This document shows positions 14,930 through 22,867 of a stretch of 64,000 nt of DNA, piece by piece. How positions within the stretch are numbered: position 1 is the stretch's first letter; each line of letters starts with the position of its first letter. Source of the stretch: Collinsella aerofaciens (GTDB lineage Bacteria > Actinomycetota > Coriobacteriia > Coriobacteriales > Coriobacteriaceae). Position numbers and translations under genes: made by a program. The stretch spans positions 1 to 64,000 of the forward strand of contig RQAP01000047.1 in assembly GCA_008671135.1 (NCBI GenBank), read 5' to 3'. A model generated the notes under the pieces. The model was not told the origin of the DNA, searched no databases, and was given only the letters and a program-made list of their open reading frames with translations.

Positions 14930-15868
14930 TTATCCACGGAGAAACGCGTATACACTAGATGCTGCTATGGCTCCGTCAGAAACGGCGGTCACAACCTGGC
15001 GTAAACGCTTGGAACGGATGTCGCCAGCGGCAAATAGACCTGGCGTGCGGGTCGACATGGATTCATCAGTCAGAATGCCGCCATCAGGCGCCAGATCGAC
15101 TAAATGCTCAACAAGCTCGGTATGGGGTTGCGTCCCGGTAAAGACAAAGATGCCAAACGAGCCGGGCTCAAAGGTCTCAGCATTCGTCATACCGCTTGCA
15201 TTGTCCTTGAACGTAATTGTCGTGGGCATCGCTTCACCAGAAAGCTCAACAATACTAGTTTGGTACCTAACTGTAATATTGTCTTTTGCAAGAACTTTTT
15301 GAACAACACCATCGGGGGCACGGAACTGATCGCGGCGCAAAACGATGGTCACGCTGCTGGCAATTTCTGACAAGAAGAGAGCTTCCTCACAGGCAGCATT
15401 GCCGCCGCCGATGACAAAGACCTGCTTACCGCGAAAGAACATGCCGTCGCACGTCGCGCAATACGAAACGCCGCGACCGCGATACGTATCCTCACCAACA
15501 AAACCAGCAGATCGCGGCGTGGCACCCATGCAAGCGATAACGCTCGAGGCCAACATATCGCCCAAATCGTGATGCACCGTAAACAGCGCTGTATCGGCAT
15601 CGTAATCGATACCCGTAACCATGCTCCATGTAACCTGTGCTCCCAGGCCCTCTGCATGCTGCTGAAAACGCTCGCCGAGTTCGGCGCCACTCAAGAGCGG
15701 AATGCCCGGATAGTTCTCGACCTCATTGGTTGTGGCGATCTGCCCTCCCGACATGCCCTGTTCAATCACGGTCGTCGTTAGGTTGGAGCGCGCCGCATAA
15801 ATGGCCGCGGCATAGCCCGCAGGGCCGCCACCGATAATAGCAACATCGATCGGCTGATGGGTAGTCAT
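14930..15868 (-). CDS. trxB: Thioredoxin reductase
   Basis: A 312-residue FAD/NADPH flavoenzyme that reduces thioredoxin. Seen are the N-terminal FAD motif GGGPAG (13-18), the redox pair Cys137-Cys140 in YCATCDG, the NADPH motif GGGNAACE and the C-terminal FAD motif GLFAAGDIR. The start at 15868 follows AGGAGG; 25 upstream codons without homology-like composition were excluded. It is transcribed away from the glycolipid synthase gene. Confidence 0.93.
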   Translation of the reverse strand: MTTHQPIDVAIIGGGPAGYAAAIYAARSNLTTTVIEQGMSGGQIATTNEVENYPGIPLLSGAELGERFQQHAEGLGAQVTWSMVTGIDYDADTALFTVHHDLGDMLASSVIACMGATPRSAGFVGEDTYRGRGVSYCATCDGMFFRGKQVFVIGGGNAACEEALFLSEIASSVTIVLRRDQFRAPDGVVQKVLAKDNITVRYQTSIVELSGEAMPTTITFKDNASGMTNAETFEPGSFGIFVFTGTQPHTELVEHLVDLAPDGGILTDESMSTRTPGLFAAGDIRSKRLRQVVTAVSDGAIAASSVYAFLRG

Positions 15869-15985
15869 AAAGAGACCTCCTGTCGAAAGATTGGCGTTCT
15901 TTGCGCTCATACCCAAATTTACGTGCACATGACACTCATGCACTACAATGATAAAACGCGTAACAAAGCTGAAGGGGAGTTATCG

Positions 15986-17287
15986 ATGGATCAAACGCAG
16001 ACGAGCAATAGCGCTCCCCTGCCCATGCAAGCCACTCCCCAACCGGGGCAAATGACCGTTTCATCTGCACAAAAACCCCTGGTAACCATTGTGCACGCAT
16101 CGGTTGGATCGGGCCACAAAGCCGCCGCCAACGCGATTGCACAAGCATTTGACCTTATCCGCGGCACCAAGGGAATCCCTGAGGATATTGAAATTGAAGT
16201 GCTCGATATCCTTGATTTTGGACGTATTAAATTCGACGGCAATAAGACCGCGGCTTCTTTTACGGGTGCCACGCGCCCCATTTACGACCTGACCTGGCGA
16301 TATACGCTTACGGGACATCTTCTCTGGGGAGGCGGCACGGCATGGTCGCGAATTATGTTCCCCGCCTTCAACGAATACGTCCGGACCCGCAGGCCCATAG
16401 CCGTGGTCGCAACGCACATTACGGCGGCCAACGTCGCTGTGGGCGCCCGCGTCATCACGGGTATTGATTATCCGGTCATCTGCGTGCCGACCGATTACGA
16501 AGTCGAAGGATTTTGGCCCCACAAGGACACCGACCTATTCTGCGTAGCCAACGAGTTTATGGCCGAAACGCTGCGCCCGCGCAAGGTTCCCGAGTCAAAG
16601 ATCCGCATAACGGGCATCCCCATCCGAGCCGGTTTCGATTCAGATTACAAACGCGAAGATGAGCTCAGCAAGTTCAATCTCCCCATAGACAAAACCGTCG
16701 TATTGGTGATGGCCGGCGCCAGTTTACCCCAACCATACGTGCGTTTCCGTGCCGCGATGGACCACACGCTCCCCTTCTTACGCAGCTTTGAGGACATGCA
16801 TTTTGTCTTTTTGCCGGGCAAGGATGAGGAATACGCCACCCGCCTCAAGACGCTCTTTGACGCCATGAAGCTCGAAAACGTCACAGTTCTGGACTACGTG
16901 GACGACATGGCGGCCCTCATGCACGGCTGCGACCTGGCAATCCTCAAATCGGGCGGACTCACCGTCACCGAGTGCCTGTGCGCGCATCTGCCGATGATCC
17001 TGCTGGGCAAATCATACGGCCAGGAAAAGGCCAACACCACGATGCTCACCGGCATGGGCGCCAGCATGCATGTCACCACCGCACGAGAACTCATCGTAAC
17101 CCTACGTCACTTGCACGACCATCCCGAATCACTCAAAGCCCTACTCATCAACGGCGAAGTGCTACGCCGCCCCCACGCAGCCGAAGACATAGCCATCGCA
17201 AGCATGGAGCTCGTAGGCAAACCCCAAAAGCGCAAACGAGCCTTCTGCCGCTTCTACTGGGGCGGAAAGCCCGCGCATATCCGCTAG
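15986..17287 (+). CDS. MGDG synthase / UgtP-like diacylglycerol glycosyltransferase
   Basis: A 433-residue glycosyltransferase of the MGDG-synthase/MurG-like group (GT28), which adds sugar to diacylglycerol at the inner face of the membrane. The N-terminal domain has the family signature VHASVGSGHKAAANAI. The C-terminal donor-binding domain has LKSGGLTVTECLCAHLPMIL and GQEKANT. An N-terminal Ser/Gln/Pro-rich tail of ~40 residues precedes the fold. The start at 15986 follows AGGGGAG. It ends just before the hairpin-rich region. Whether it makes glucolipid or another glycolipid cannot be read from sequence. Confidence 0.82.
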   Translation: MDQTQTSNSAPLPMQATPQPGQMTVSSAQKPLVTIVHASVGSGHKAAANAIAQAFDLIRGTKGIPEDIEIEVLDILDFGRIKFDGNKTAASFTGATRPIYDLTWRYTLTGHLLWGGGTAWSRIMFPAFNEYVRTRRPIAVVATHITAANVAVGARVITGIDYPVICVPTDYEVEGFWPHKDTDLFCVANEFMAETLRPRKVPESKIRITGIPIRAGFDSDYKREDELSKFNLPIDKTVVLVMAGASLPQPYVRFRAAMDHTLPFLRSFEDMHFVFLPGKDEEYATRLKTLFDAMKLENVTVLDYVDDMAALMHGCDLAILKSGGLTVTECLCAHLPMILLGKSYGQEKANTTMLTGMGASMHVTTARELIVTLRHLHDHPESLKALLINGEVLRRPHAAEDIAIASMELVGKPQKRKRAFCRFYWGGKPAHIR

Positions 17288-17320
17288 TCGAATGTCCGCC
17301 GCTCTGCCGGAGCCGCCCTT

Positions 17321-17348
17321 ATATCATTCCATGCTCAAACATTCTCGC
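17321..17348. repeat. Solo left-arm copy of the hairpin family 1 core
   Basis: These 28 bases are identical to 17384-17411, the left half of element A, but no matching right half follows. It contains TGCTCAAACATTCTCGC. Confidence 0.85.
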
Positions 17349-17366
17349 GGGGCGCTCGCATCCCTC

Positions 17367-17471
17367 CCGCCCACCTCTCACACATATCATTCCATGCTCA
17401 AACATTCTCGCTTCGCTTCGCTCGCTGCGAAACTGCGCGTGGAACGATATGTGTGAGAAGTGGTCGGGCGG
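17367..17471. repeat. Hairpin family 1, element A
   Basis: A ~105-base imperfect palindrome. Outer arms 17367-17394 and 17441-17471 pair through CCGCCC/GGGCGG and TCTCACACATATC/GATATGTGTGAGA. The core has CATTCCATGC on the left and GCGTGGAACG on the right. Inside lies an internal loop (TCAAACATTCT opposite AAACTGC), then CGC/GCG and a terminal loop. Element C (17627-17730) has the same core in the opposite orientation. Confidence 0.85.
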
Positions 17472-17481
17472 CTACTCGCTT

Positions 17482-17569
17482 GAAACAAAATTATCTTACT
17501 GGTTAGCCGGTGCGACAAAGGAACAATCGCTTTGTCGCACCGGCTAACTATTATTAGAAATTTTGTTTC
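17482..17569. repeat. Nested hairpin B between elements A and C
   Basis: The outer 11-bp arms GAAACAAAATT/AATTTTGTTTC (17482-17492, 17559-17569) and the inner perfect 19-bp arms (17502-17520 with 17530-17548) are separated by a 9/10-base internal loop. It lies between convergent genes and could act as a terminator, yet its size is far beyond what termination needs. Confidence 0.85.
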
Positions 17570-17626
17570 TACCTTCGCAGGCTCTAACTGGGGCGAACCC
17601 GGCGTAGCCGCTAGCAAGTAAACGTA

Positions 17627-17730
17627 GCTCACCTGTGGGAGAGCCCTATATATCGTCCCGCGCGCAGTTTCGCAGCAACGCGAGAATGTTTGAGCACGGG
17701 ATGATATATAGGGCTCTCCCACAGGTGAGC
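17627..17730. repeat. Hairpin family 1, element C
   Basis: Perfectly complementary 28-bp outer arms (17627-17654 and 17703-17730) enclose, in inverted orientation, the core found in element A. The internal loop is identical and two stem pairs change in a compensatory way (T-A to C-G and A-T to G-C). The outer arms share no sequence with element A beyond a short AT stretch. Confidence 0.9.
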
Positions 17731-17750
17731 GAACGTAAGAGGCTATGCGA

Positions 17751-18194
17751 CTAAGCCACGCCGCTGGAGCCGAAGCCTCCGTTGCCTCGGTCGGTTTCGT
17801 CTAGTTCTTCTACTTCTATGAGGTTGACCGTGGGGACTTCTTGGATGACGAGTTGGGCTATGCGGTCGCCTTTGTTGATTTGGATGTTGTTTGAGGGGTC
17901 CAGGTTGATGAGGATAACCTTGAGTTCTCCTCGGTAGTGGGCGTCGATGAGGCCAGGCGTATTGACTATAGACAGGCCCTGCTTGATGGCGAGACCGCTG
18001 CGGGGCTGGACGAAGCCGGCGTAGCCATCGGGCAGGGCGATGGCCAGCCCAGTAGAGACCAGACGGCGTTCGAAGGGCTTCAGAATGCAGTCCTCGTTGG
18101 AGCGCAAATCCAAGCCGGCATCGGTGGGATGGGCGTATTTGGGAAGCTCGACGGTGGGGTCGAGACGCTTTATGTTGACGGTAATGTTGGACAT
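17751..18194 (-). CDS. dut: dUTP diphosphatase
   Basis: A 147-residue trimeric dUTPase (dUTP to dUMP + PPi), keeping uracil out of DNA and feeding dTMP synthesis. The five family motifs are visible: DAGLDLRS, PRSGLAIK, GLIDAHYRGEL, KGDRIAQLVI and the C-terminal RGNGGFGSSG. It lies five bases downstream of nrdR, so the two form a nucleotide-supply operon. Confidence 0.96.
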   Translation of the reverse strand: MSNITVNIKRLDPTVELPKYAHPTDAGLDLRSNEDCILKPFERRLVSTGLAIALPDGYAGFVQPRSGLAIKQGLSIVNTPGLIDAHYRGELKVILINLDPSNNIQINKGDRIAQLVIQEVPTVNLIEVEELDETDRGNGGFGSSGVA

Positions 18195-18198
18195 GGAA

Positions 18199-18642
18199 TC
18201 ACCTTAGCTTGTCGAGCTCTTGCAGAAACTCATCGACGTCTTTGAAATCGCGGTAGACCGAGGCAAAGCGGATGTACGCCACCTTGTCGATCTTGGCCAA
18301 GCGCTTGAGTACCATGTCACCCAACTCATGGGACGTAACGGCCGTCAGCGTGCGAGAGCGCAGCTCGACCTCGATGTCATCGATAATCTCATTGAGCTTC
18401 TTAGTGTCGATATCGCGCTTGATAGTGGCGCGCATCAAGCCGACGAGCAGCTTATTGCGATCGAACCGCTGCTTGGTTCCGTCCGACTTAATGACCTCGA
18501 TTGGGTCTTCGCATCGTTCGAACGTTGTAAAGCGATAGTTACACGAGCAACATTCGCGGCGACGCTTAATGGTGTTATTTGACTCCTGCATACGGGAATC
18601 AACGACGCGGGTATGTGCCTTGCCGCATTTGGGACAGCGCAT
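18199..18642 (-). CDS. nrdR: Transcriptional repressor NrdR
   Basis: A 147-residue ATP/dATP-sensing repressor of ribonucleotide reductase genes. An N-terminal zinc ribbon (C3, C6, C31, C34; MRCPKCG, CCSCNYRFTTFE) precedes an ATP-cone (about 46-136, VIKSDGTKQRFDRNKL). Length matches the family. The pairing with dut fits its role in nucleotide balance. The start ATG lies after GGAGG (18643-18650 region). Confidence 0.96.
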   Translation of the reverse strand: MRCPKCGKAHTRVVDSRMQESNNTIKRRRECCSCNYRFTTFERCEDPIEVIKSDGTKQRFDRNKLLVGLMRATIKRDIDTKKLNEIIDDIEVELRSRTLTAVTSHELGDMVLKRLAKIDKVAYIRFASVYRDFKDVDEFLQELDKLR

Positions 18643-18693
18643 GGTACCTCCTCTTAAACGATAACAAGGGTACCATGCGCAGCGCGATAATGA

Positions 18694-19146
18694 TTACGAA
18701 CGAGCAGGAACCTTAAGATGCGCACCGGCGGCGAGCGAACCATGCTCCAGATGATTGACGTTACGGATCATGTCGGAAGTCTCTTGCGTGGAAAGGCCTT
18801 CGATTGGATATTCCTCGGCAAGCGACCAAAGAGAATCACCAGACTGAACGCGAATGGTCTCATAGGTAACGTTGGAAACGGACTCGGCATACGCGGCGTG
18901 ACGAGCGCTAAAGACCGACGTAGCGAGGACAAAGAAGAGCGTAAGCGCAACGGCAACGGCGACAATCGTCGGAACCTTCAGGGCAACGCGGCCCGGCGCG
19001 GCTACAGCCTGCTGATTGCAAGCAGGCTTTACGGTCAAAGGCTGAAAGCTGGAGCGGCCACCCTGAACAACCGTAAAAGTGTATTCTGCAGACGTCTCGA
19101 GCTTAAGGGCGAGGTTTCCCTGGACCATATTCGTTGCGTTCATCAT
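18694..19146 (-). CDS. LysM membrane protein, YneA-like SOS cell-division inhibitor candidate
   Basis: A 150-residue protein with one membrane helix (about residues 57-80, VPTIVAVAVALTLFFVLATS) and a C-terminal extracytoplasmic LysM domain (~97-147; IRVQSGDSLWSLAEEY, LKVPARS). It is divergent from lexA and shares three SOS boxes with it, one inside its promoter spacer. In Bacillus (yneA) and related actinobacterial systems, a small anchored protein next to lexA blocks division during DNA damage. I infer that role from the arrangement; the start follows GAGAGGAG. Confidence 0.75.
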   Translation of the reverse strand: MMNATNMVQGNLALKLETSAEYTFTVVQGGRSSFQPLTVKPACNQQAVAAPGRVALKVPTIVAVAVALTLFFVLATSVFSARHAAYAESVSNVTYETIRVQSGDSLWSLAEEYPIEGLSTQETSDMIRNVNHLEHGSLAAGAHLKVPARS

Positions 19147-19213
19147 GTTCTCCTCTCGCGTGTTTTGCTGAGAACAGTTTTATCAAGCCGCGCGGACAAA
19201 AATGTCTAGCGCG

Positions 19214-19227
19214 AGAACGAATGTTCG
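19214..19227. promoter_or_regulatory. SOS box 1 (LexA site)
   Basis: The minus strand reads CGAACATTCGTTCT, matching CGAAC-N4-GTTC. It lies between the LysM gene start and its -10 element. Confidence 0.85.
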
Positions 19228-19233
19228 GTTATT

Positions 19234-19261
19234 ATTATCTTCGAACAGTTGTTCCTGTCAA
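19234..19261 (-). promoter_or_regulatory. Promoter of the LysM gene
   Basis: -35 TTGACA (19256-19261) and -10 GATAAT (19234-19239) on the minus strand are separated by 16 bases, with SOS box 2 filling the spacer. Confidence 0.75.
19242..19255. promoter_or_regulatory. SOS box 2 (LexA site)
   Basis: CGAACAGTTGTTCC occupies the -10/-35 spacer of the LysM promoter, an ideal position for LexA repression. Confidence 0.88.
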
Positions 19262-19269
19262 GCAAAATT

Positions 19270-19283
19270 CGAACATTTGTTTG
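19270..19283. promoter_or_regulatory. SOS box 3 (LexA site)
   Basis: CGAACATTTGTTTG lies 24 bases before the lexA start codon and would give autoregulation. Confidence 0.85.
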
Positions 19284-19306
19284 ACATGGGTAGAGAGGAT
19301 GCCCTG

Positions 19307-19951
19307 ATGGCTCGCAAAATTACCAAGCGTCAGCAGCAAATTTACGACTTCATCAAGGAATATCAGCAGGAGAAGGGTTATCCGCCCAGCGTGCGCGAGA
19401 TGGCTTCTGCCGTGGGCCTTTCCTCCCCCAGCACCGTGCACGCCCATCTATCTGCCCTGGAGGCGCGCGGGCTACTCAAGCGCGATGCCACCAAACCGCG
19501 CGCTCTGGAACTCTTTAACGAGGACGGTTCCTCTGTCTCAATTTCTAAATCTAACGAGACCACCGCACCTCGCGGAACGGTCTCACTACCGCTCGTTGGT
19601 CGCGTCGCGGCTGGGATTCCCATTCTGGCCGAGCAGAATATCGAAGACACATTTACTATCCCGACCGAAATCGCCACTGATCAGGGTTCCTTTATCCTTG
19701 AGGTGCATGGGAGCTCAATGATCAATGTCGGTATCTTCAATGGCGATTACATCATCGTCCGTGAACAAAAGAGTGCCATGAACGGCGAAATTGTCGTGGC
19801 TATGATTGATGGTTCAGCGACCGTCAAGACGTTCTACAAGGAGCAGGGACGCGTACGCCTGCAGCCTGAGAATGACACCATGGAGCCTATCTATGCAACG
19901 AATCCCGTTATCTTGGGCAAAGTCGTCGGCTTGATGCGCCGGTTCTCGTAA
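19307..19951 (+). CDS. lexA: SOS repressor LexA
   Basis: A 214-residue repressor-protease. The N-terminal winged helix (1-65; PPSVREMASAVGLSSPSTVH) binds the boxes at 19214-19283. The C-terminal S24 domain has the autocleavage site Ala102-Gly103 (RVAAGIP), Ser137 (HGSSM) and Lys174 (ATVKTF). The start at 19307 follows AGAGAGG; the longer frame would cover SOS box 3. RecA, which triggers its cleavage, is encoded at 28278 with its own SOS box. Confidence 0.96.
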   Translation: MARKITKRQQQIYDFIKEYQQEKGYPPSVREMASAVGLSSPSTVHAHLSALEARGLLKRDATKPRALELFNEDGSSVSISKSNETTAPRGTVSLPLVGRVAAGIPILAEQNIEDTFTIPTEIATDQGSFILEVHGSSMINVGIFNGDYIIVREQKSAMNGEIVVAMIDGSATVKTFYKEQGRVRLQPENDTMEPIYATNPVILGKVVGLMRRFS

Positions 19952-20655
19952 TGCAAAAACGCATCACTATCTTTGATACCGTCCGCGGGTTTACGATGAT
20001 TTCAATGGCAGGTTTTCACGCTTGCTACGATCTCGCCTACCTGTACGGTTGGGATATGCCCTGGTTTACACAGACCGTCTTTCAAGACATCTGGCGTGCC
20101 AGCATCAGCTGGGTATTCTTGTTTATCGCGGGTTGGATGTGCACGCTCTCACGCAACAATATCAAACGTGCCGCCAAATACGCCTTAGCAGCACTCGTCG
20201 TCTGGTTGGCAACAACACTTGTCTCAGTAGACGATTCGGTTAATTTTGGCATCATCTACTGCATGGCCGCATGTACCGGCATCGTGGCGTTGACCGATCC
20301 CGTCCTTAAGAAGATATCGGCGAGATGGGGCATGTCCCTATGCCTTGTGTTGTTCGCCCTCACCTGGAGTATCCCCAAAACGATCTATCCTGTCCCCTAC
20401 CTGGCGTGGCTGGGATTTCCGAGCACTGGGTTTGTTTCAGGTGATTACTACCCCATCATCCCGTTTTTCTTTATGTATCTTGCAGGATACTTCGCCGCAC
20501 ACATAGCGCAGGGAATCGATAAGACCGTCCCAAGCTGGGCCTACGCCAATCCCATCCCGGCGCTCGCCAGCCTTGGACGTCACGCACTCCCCTTTTATCT
20601 ACTGCATCAGCCCACTATTCTGGGCTTTTTGGAGCTCGTCTACTCGGTGCGATAA
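19951..20655 (+). CDS. DUF1624 membrane acyltransferase-like protein
   Basis: A 234-residue polytopic membrane protein with about seven helices. The start RITIFDTVRGFTMISMAGFH is typical of the DUF1624/heparan-alpha-glucosaminide N-acetyltransferase-like group, which transfers acyl groups to sugars. The stop-start overlap with lexA (1 base) suggests translational coupling, so it may be expressed during SOS. Its 3' end overlaps hflX on the other strand by 16 bases. Substrate unknown. Confidence 0.72.
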   Translation: MQKRITIFDTVRGFTMISMAGFHACYDLAYLYGWDMPWFTQTVFQDIWRASISWVFLFIAGWMCTLSRNNIKRAAKYALAALVVWLATTLVSVDDSVNFGIIYCMAACTGIVALTDPVLKKISARWGMSLCLVLFALTWSIPKTIYPVPYLAWLGFPSTGFVSGDYYPIIPFFFMYLAGYFAAHIAQGIDKTVPSWAYANPIPALASLGRHALPFYLLHQPTILGFLELVYSVR

Positions 20656-21929
20656 CGCTTGAGCCGCGGCGCGATGCGAGCCGGCAGCTTCGCAACAATA
20701 CGAACGCCGCCCTCAAGATATTCCTCGTGCAAAAGGGTTCCCTGTTCATGCACCAGCGTGATGAGGGCGCCCTCGCGATACGGGATATCAGCGGAGAGCA
20801 ACACATCGGTGGCAGCCGCCTCACGAGCAATACGGTCGACGAGATCGTCGAGTCCCTCGCCCGTCTGGGCCGAGAACAGCACGGCCTCGGGATAGCGACG
20901 ACGGAAACTCAATCGATCAACGCTATCGAGAAGATCGATTTTATTGAACACCGTAAGCGTCAAACGCTCGCCGGCACCGATCTCGTCAAGAACGCGATCG
21001 ACTGCCTCGAGCTGGCGCTCGTAGTCCTCGTCAGAGGCATCCACAACTTTAAGGATCAGATCGGCACCAAGAACCTCAGACAGCGTGGACTTAAAGGCAT
21101 CAACGAGACCATGCGGTAGCTTTTGAATAAAGCCAACGGTATCGGTAATCGTCATGCCGCGACCGCCGGGCAGGCGATACGAACGCGTCGTCGGGTCAAG
21201 CGTAGCAAACAGCTTGTCCTGCGAAAGTACCGTAGAGCCGGTCAGGCGATTAAGCAACGTCGATTTACCGGCATTGGTATAACCGGCTAACGCGACGCGA
21301 AACGCCGGTGACTCAATGCGGCTCTTGGACTGGACATCGCGACGCTGTTCAACCTGCTTGAGCTCACGACGAAGCGCAGCGATCTTATTACGAATGAGGC
21401 GACGGTCGACCTCGAGCTGACTTTCGCCCTGACCAAAGCGTGAACCGATGCCGCCGCGCGTCTGCTCCTTGGCAAGATGGCTCCACATACCGCGCAGACG
21501 AGGCAACAGATATTGAAGCTGCGCCAGCTGTACCTGTAGGCGTCCCTCACGCGTCTGAGCATGCAGGCCAAAGATATCCAGGATCAGTGCTGTACGATCG
21601 ATAATCTTTACCGGCTCGCCCACGGCTTTCTCCAAATAGGATTGCTGCGAGGGCGATAAATCGTCGTCGAAGATAACAACATCGACATCCATACGATGCA
21701 CGAGCCCGCAAAGCTCCTCAACCTTACCGGAACCGATAAACGATTTTGGATACGGCTTAACCAGACGCTGTGACAAACGCGCCACGCACTGGGCGCCAGC
21801 CGTATGGGCCAGGCGCTCAAGCTCGTCAAGCGAACGATCGAGCGGCCATGCATTGTCGCGCCACTCAACACCAACTAAAATGGCACGCTCGGGCTCGGGT
21901 GCCGTGGGAACAAGGGGGAAACAGGCCAT
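20640..21929 (-). CDS. hflX: GTPase HflX
   Basis: A 429-residue ribosome-associated GTPase that splits stalled 70S ribosomes. The N-terminal HflX domain (~15-125; IGSGKVEEL, FDDDLSPSQ) is followed by a helical linker (RGGIGSRFGQGESQLE) and a G domain with G1 GYTNAGKST, G3 DTVGF, G4 NKID. The start overlaps the miaA stop (TAATG), so hflX, miaA and miaB form one operon. Confidence 0.95.
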   Translation of the reverse strand: MACFPLVPTAPEPERAILVGVEWRDNAWPLDRSLDELERLAHTAGAQCVARLSQRLVKPYPKSFIGSGKVEELCGLVHRMDVDVVIFDDDLSPSQQSYLEKAVGEPVKIIDRTALILDIFGLHAQTREGRLQVQLAQLQYLLPRLRGMWSHLAKEQTRGGIGSRFGQGESQLEVDRRLIRNKIAALRRELKQVEQRRDVQSKSRIESPAFRVALAGYTNAGKSTLLNRLTGSTVLSQDKLFATLDPTTRSYRLPGGRGMTITDTVGFIQKLPHGLVDAFKSTLSEVLGADLILKVVDASDEDYERQLEAVDRVLDEIGAGERLTLTVFNKIDLLDSVDRLSFRRRYPEAVLFSAQTGEGLDDLVDRIAREAAATDVLLSADIPYREGALITLVHEQGTLLHEEYLEGGVRIVAKLPARIAPRLKRYRTE

Positions 21930-22867
21930 TAGGCAGCCTCAATACGATGCAGGATGTCCTCAACGACCTCATCGATCGTAAACTCGTCCATATCAAACCA
22001 CACGATACGGTCATCGCGCTTAAACCACGAAAGCTGACGTTTGGCATAGCGACGCGAACGCATCTTGATGAGTTCGCGAGCCTCATCCATAGAAATCACG
22101 CCATTGAAAGCATCAATGATCTCTTTATAGCCAATTGCCTGCATCGAAGTCAGGGCATCTCCCAGCCCCTGGTCCATAAGACCGCGAACCTCATCAACAA
22201 GACCCTGTTCAAACATCAGATCGACACGCAGGTTAATGCGCTCGTAGAGCACCTCGCGATTACGCGTCAGACCAAACCATAGAGCATGATAATGCTCGCG
22301 CGGAACACTAAACTGACTTTTTTGCTGTGCATAGGAGATACCATCATCATGCATCTCGAGCGCACGAATCACACGGCGCACGTTATGGGGATGAATAACA
22401 GCAGCCGATTCTGGGTCGCGCTCGGCAAGCAGGGAATGCAGTTCTTCCTCGCCAATACGCTCGGCAAGCTCCTGATAGCCCACACGGCGATCGTCCTCAA
22501 GTTCACCCGAGGGAAAGTCCATCTCATCGAGGGCGGCCTTGAGATATAGCCCCGTACCTCCGCAAAAAACCGGCAGACAACCCGAACCAATGAGACGTTC
22601 AACATGCGCGCGAGCGTCAGCCTGATAAAGCGCAGCAGAATATGCCACACCCGGCTCTACAATGTCGACGAGACGCAGCGGCGCCGTACACTCATCGGGC
22701 GTCATCTTTGCGGTACCGATGTCCATGCCACGATAGATTTGCATCGCATCGCACGACAGCACTTCGGACGAAAGACGAGCGGCCAAACGGTCGGCAACAT
22801 CACTCTTACCAACCGCCGTCGGACCGACGATCGCAACGGCGGAAAGACCTGCCCCGGAAGAAACCAT
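21929..22867 (-). CDS. miaA: tRNA dimethylallyltransferase
   Basis: A 312-residue enzyme that adds dimethylallyl to A37 of tRNAs reading UNN codons, the substrate for MiaB. P-loop GPTAVGKS near residues 15-22, then DAMQIYRGMDIGTAK, AALYQADA and FCGGTGLYLKA. The start codon overlaps the miaB stop, giving consecutive pathway steps in one transcript. Confidence 0.95.
   Translation of the reverse strand: MVSSGAGLSAVAIVGPTAVGKSDVADRLAARLSSEVLSCDAMQIYRGMDIGTAKMTPDECTAPLRLVDIVEPGVAYSAALYQADARAHVERLIGSGCLPVFCGGTGLYLKAALDEMDFPSGELEDDRRVGYQELAERIGEEELHSLLAERDPESAAVIHPHNVRRVIRALEMHDDGISYAQQKSQFSVPREHYHALWFGLTRNREVLYERINLRVDLMFEQGLVDEVRGLMDQGLGDALTSMQAIGYKEIIDAFNGVISMDEARELIKMRSRRYAKRQLSWFKRDDRIVWFDMDEFTIDEVVEDILHRIEAA

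Noticed and set aside
17321..17411. Two identical 28-base direct repeats resembling a CRISPR repeat-spacer unit
   Set aside because: Only two direct copies, an inverted third inside a palindrome, and no cas genes. They are arms of structured elements.
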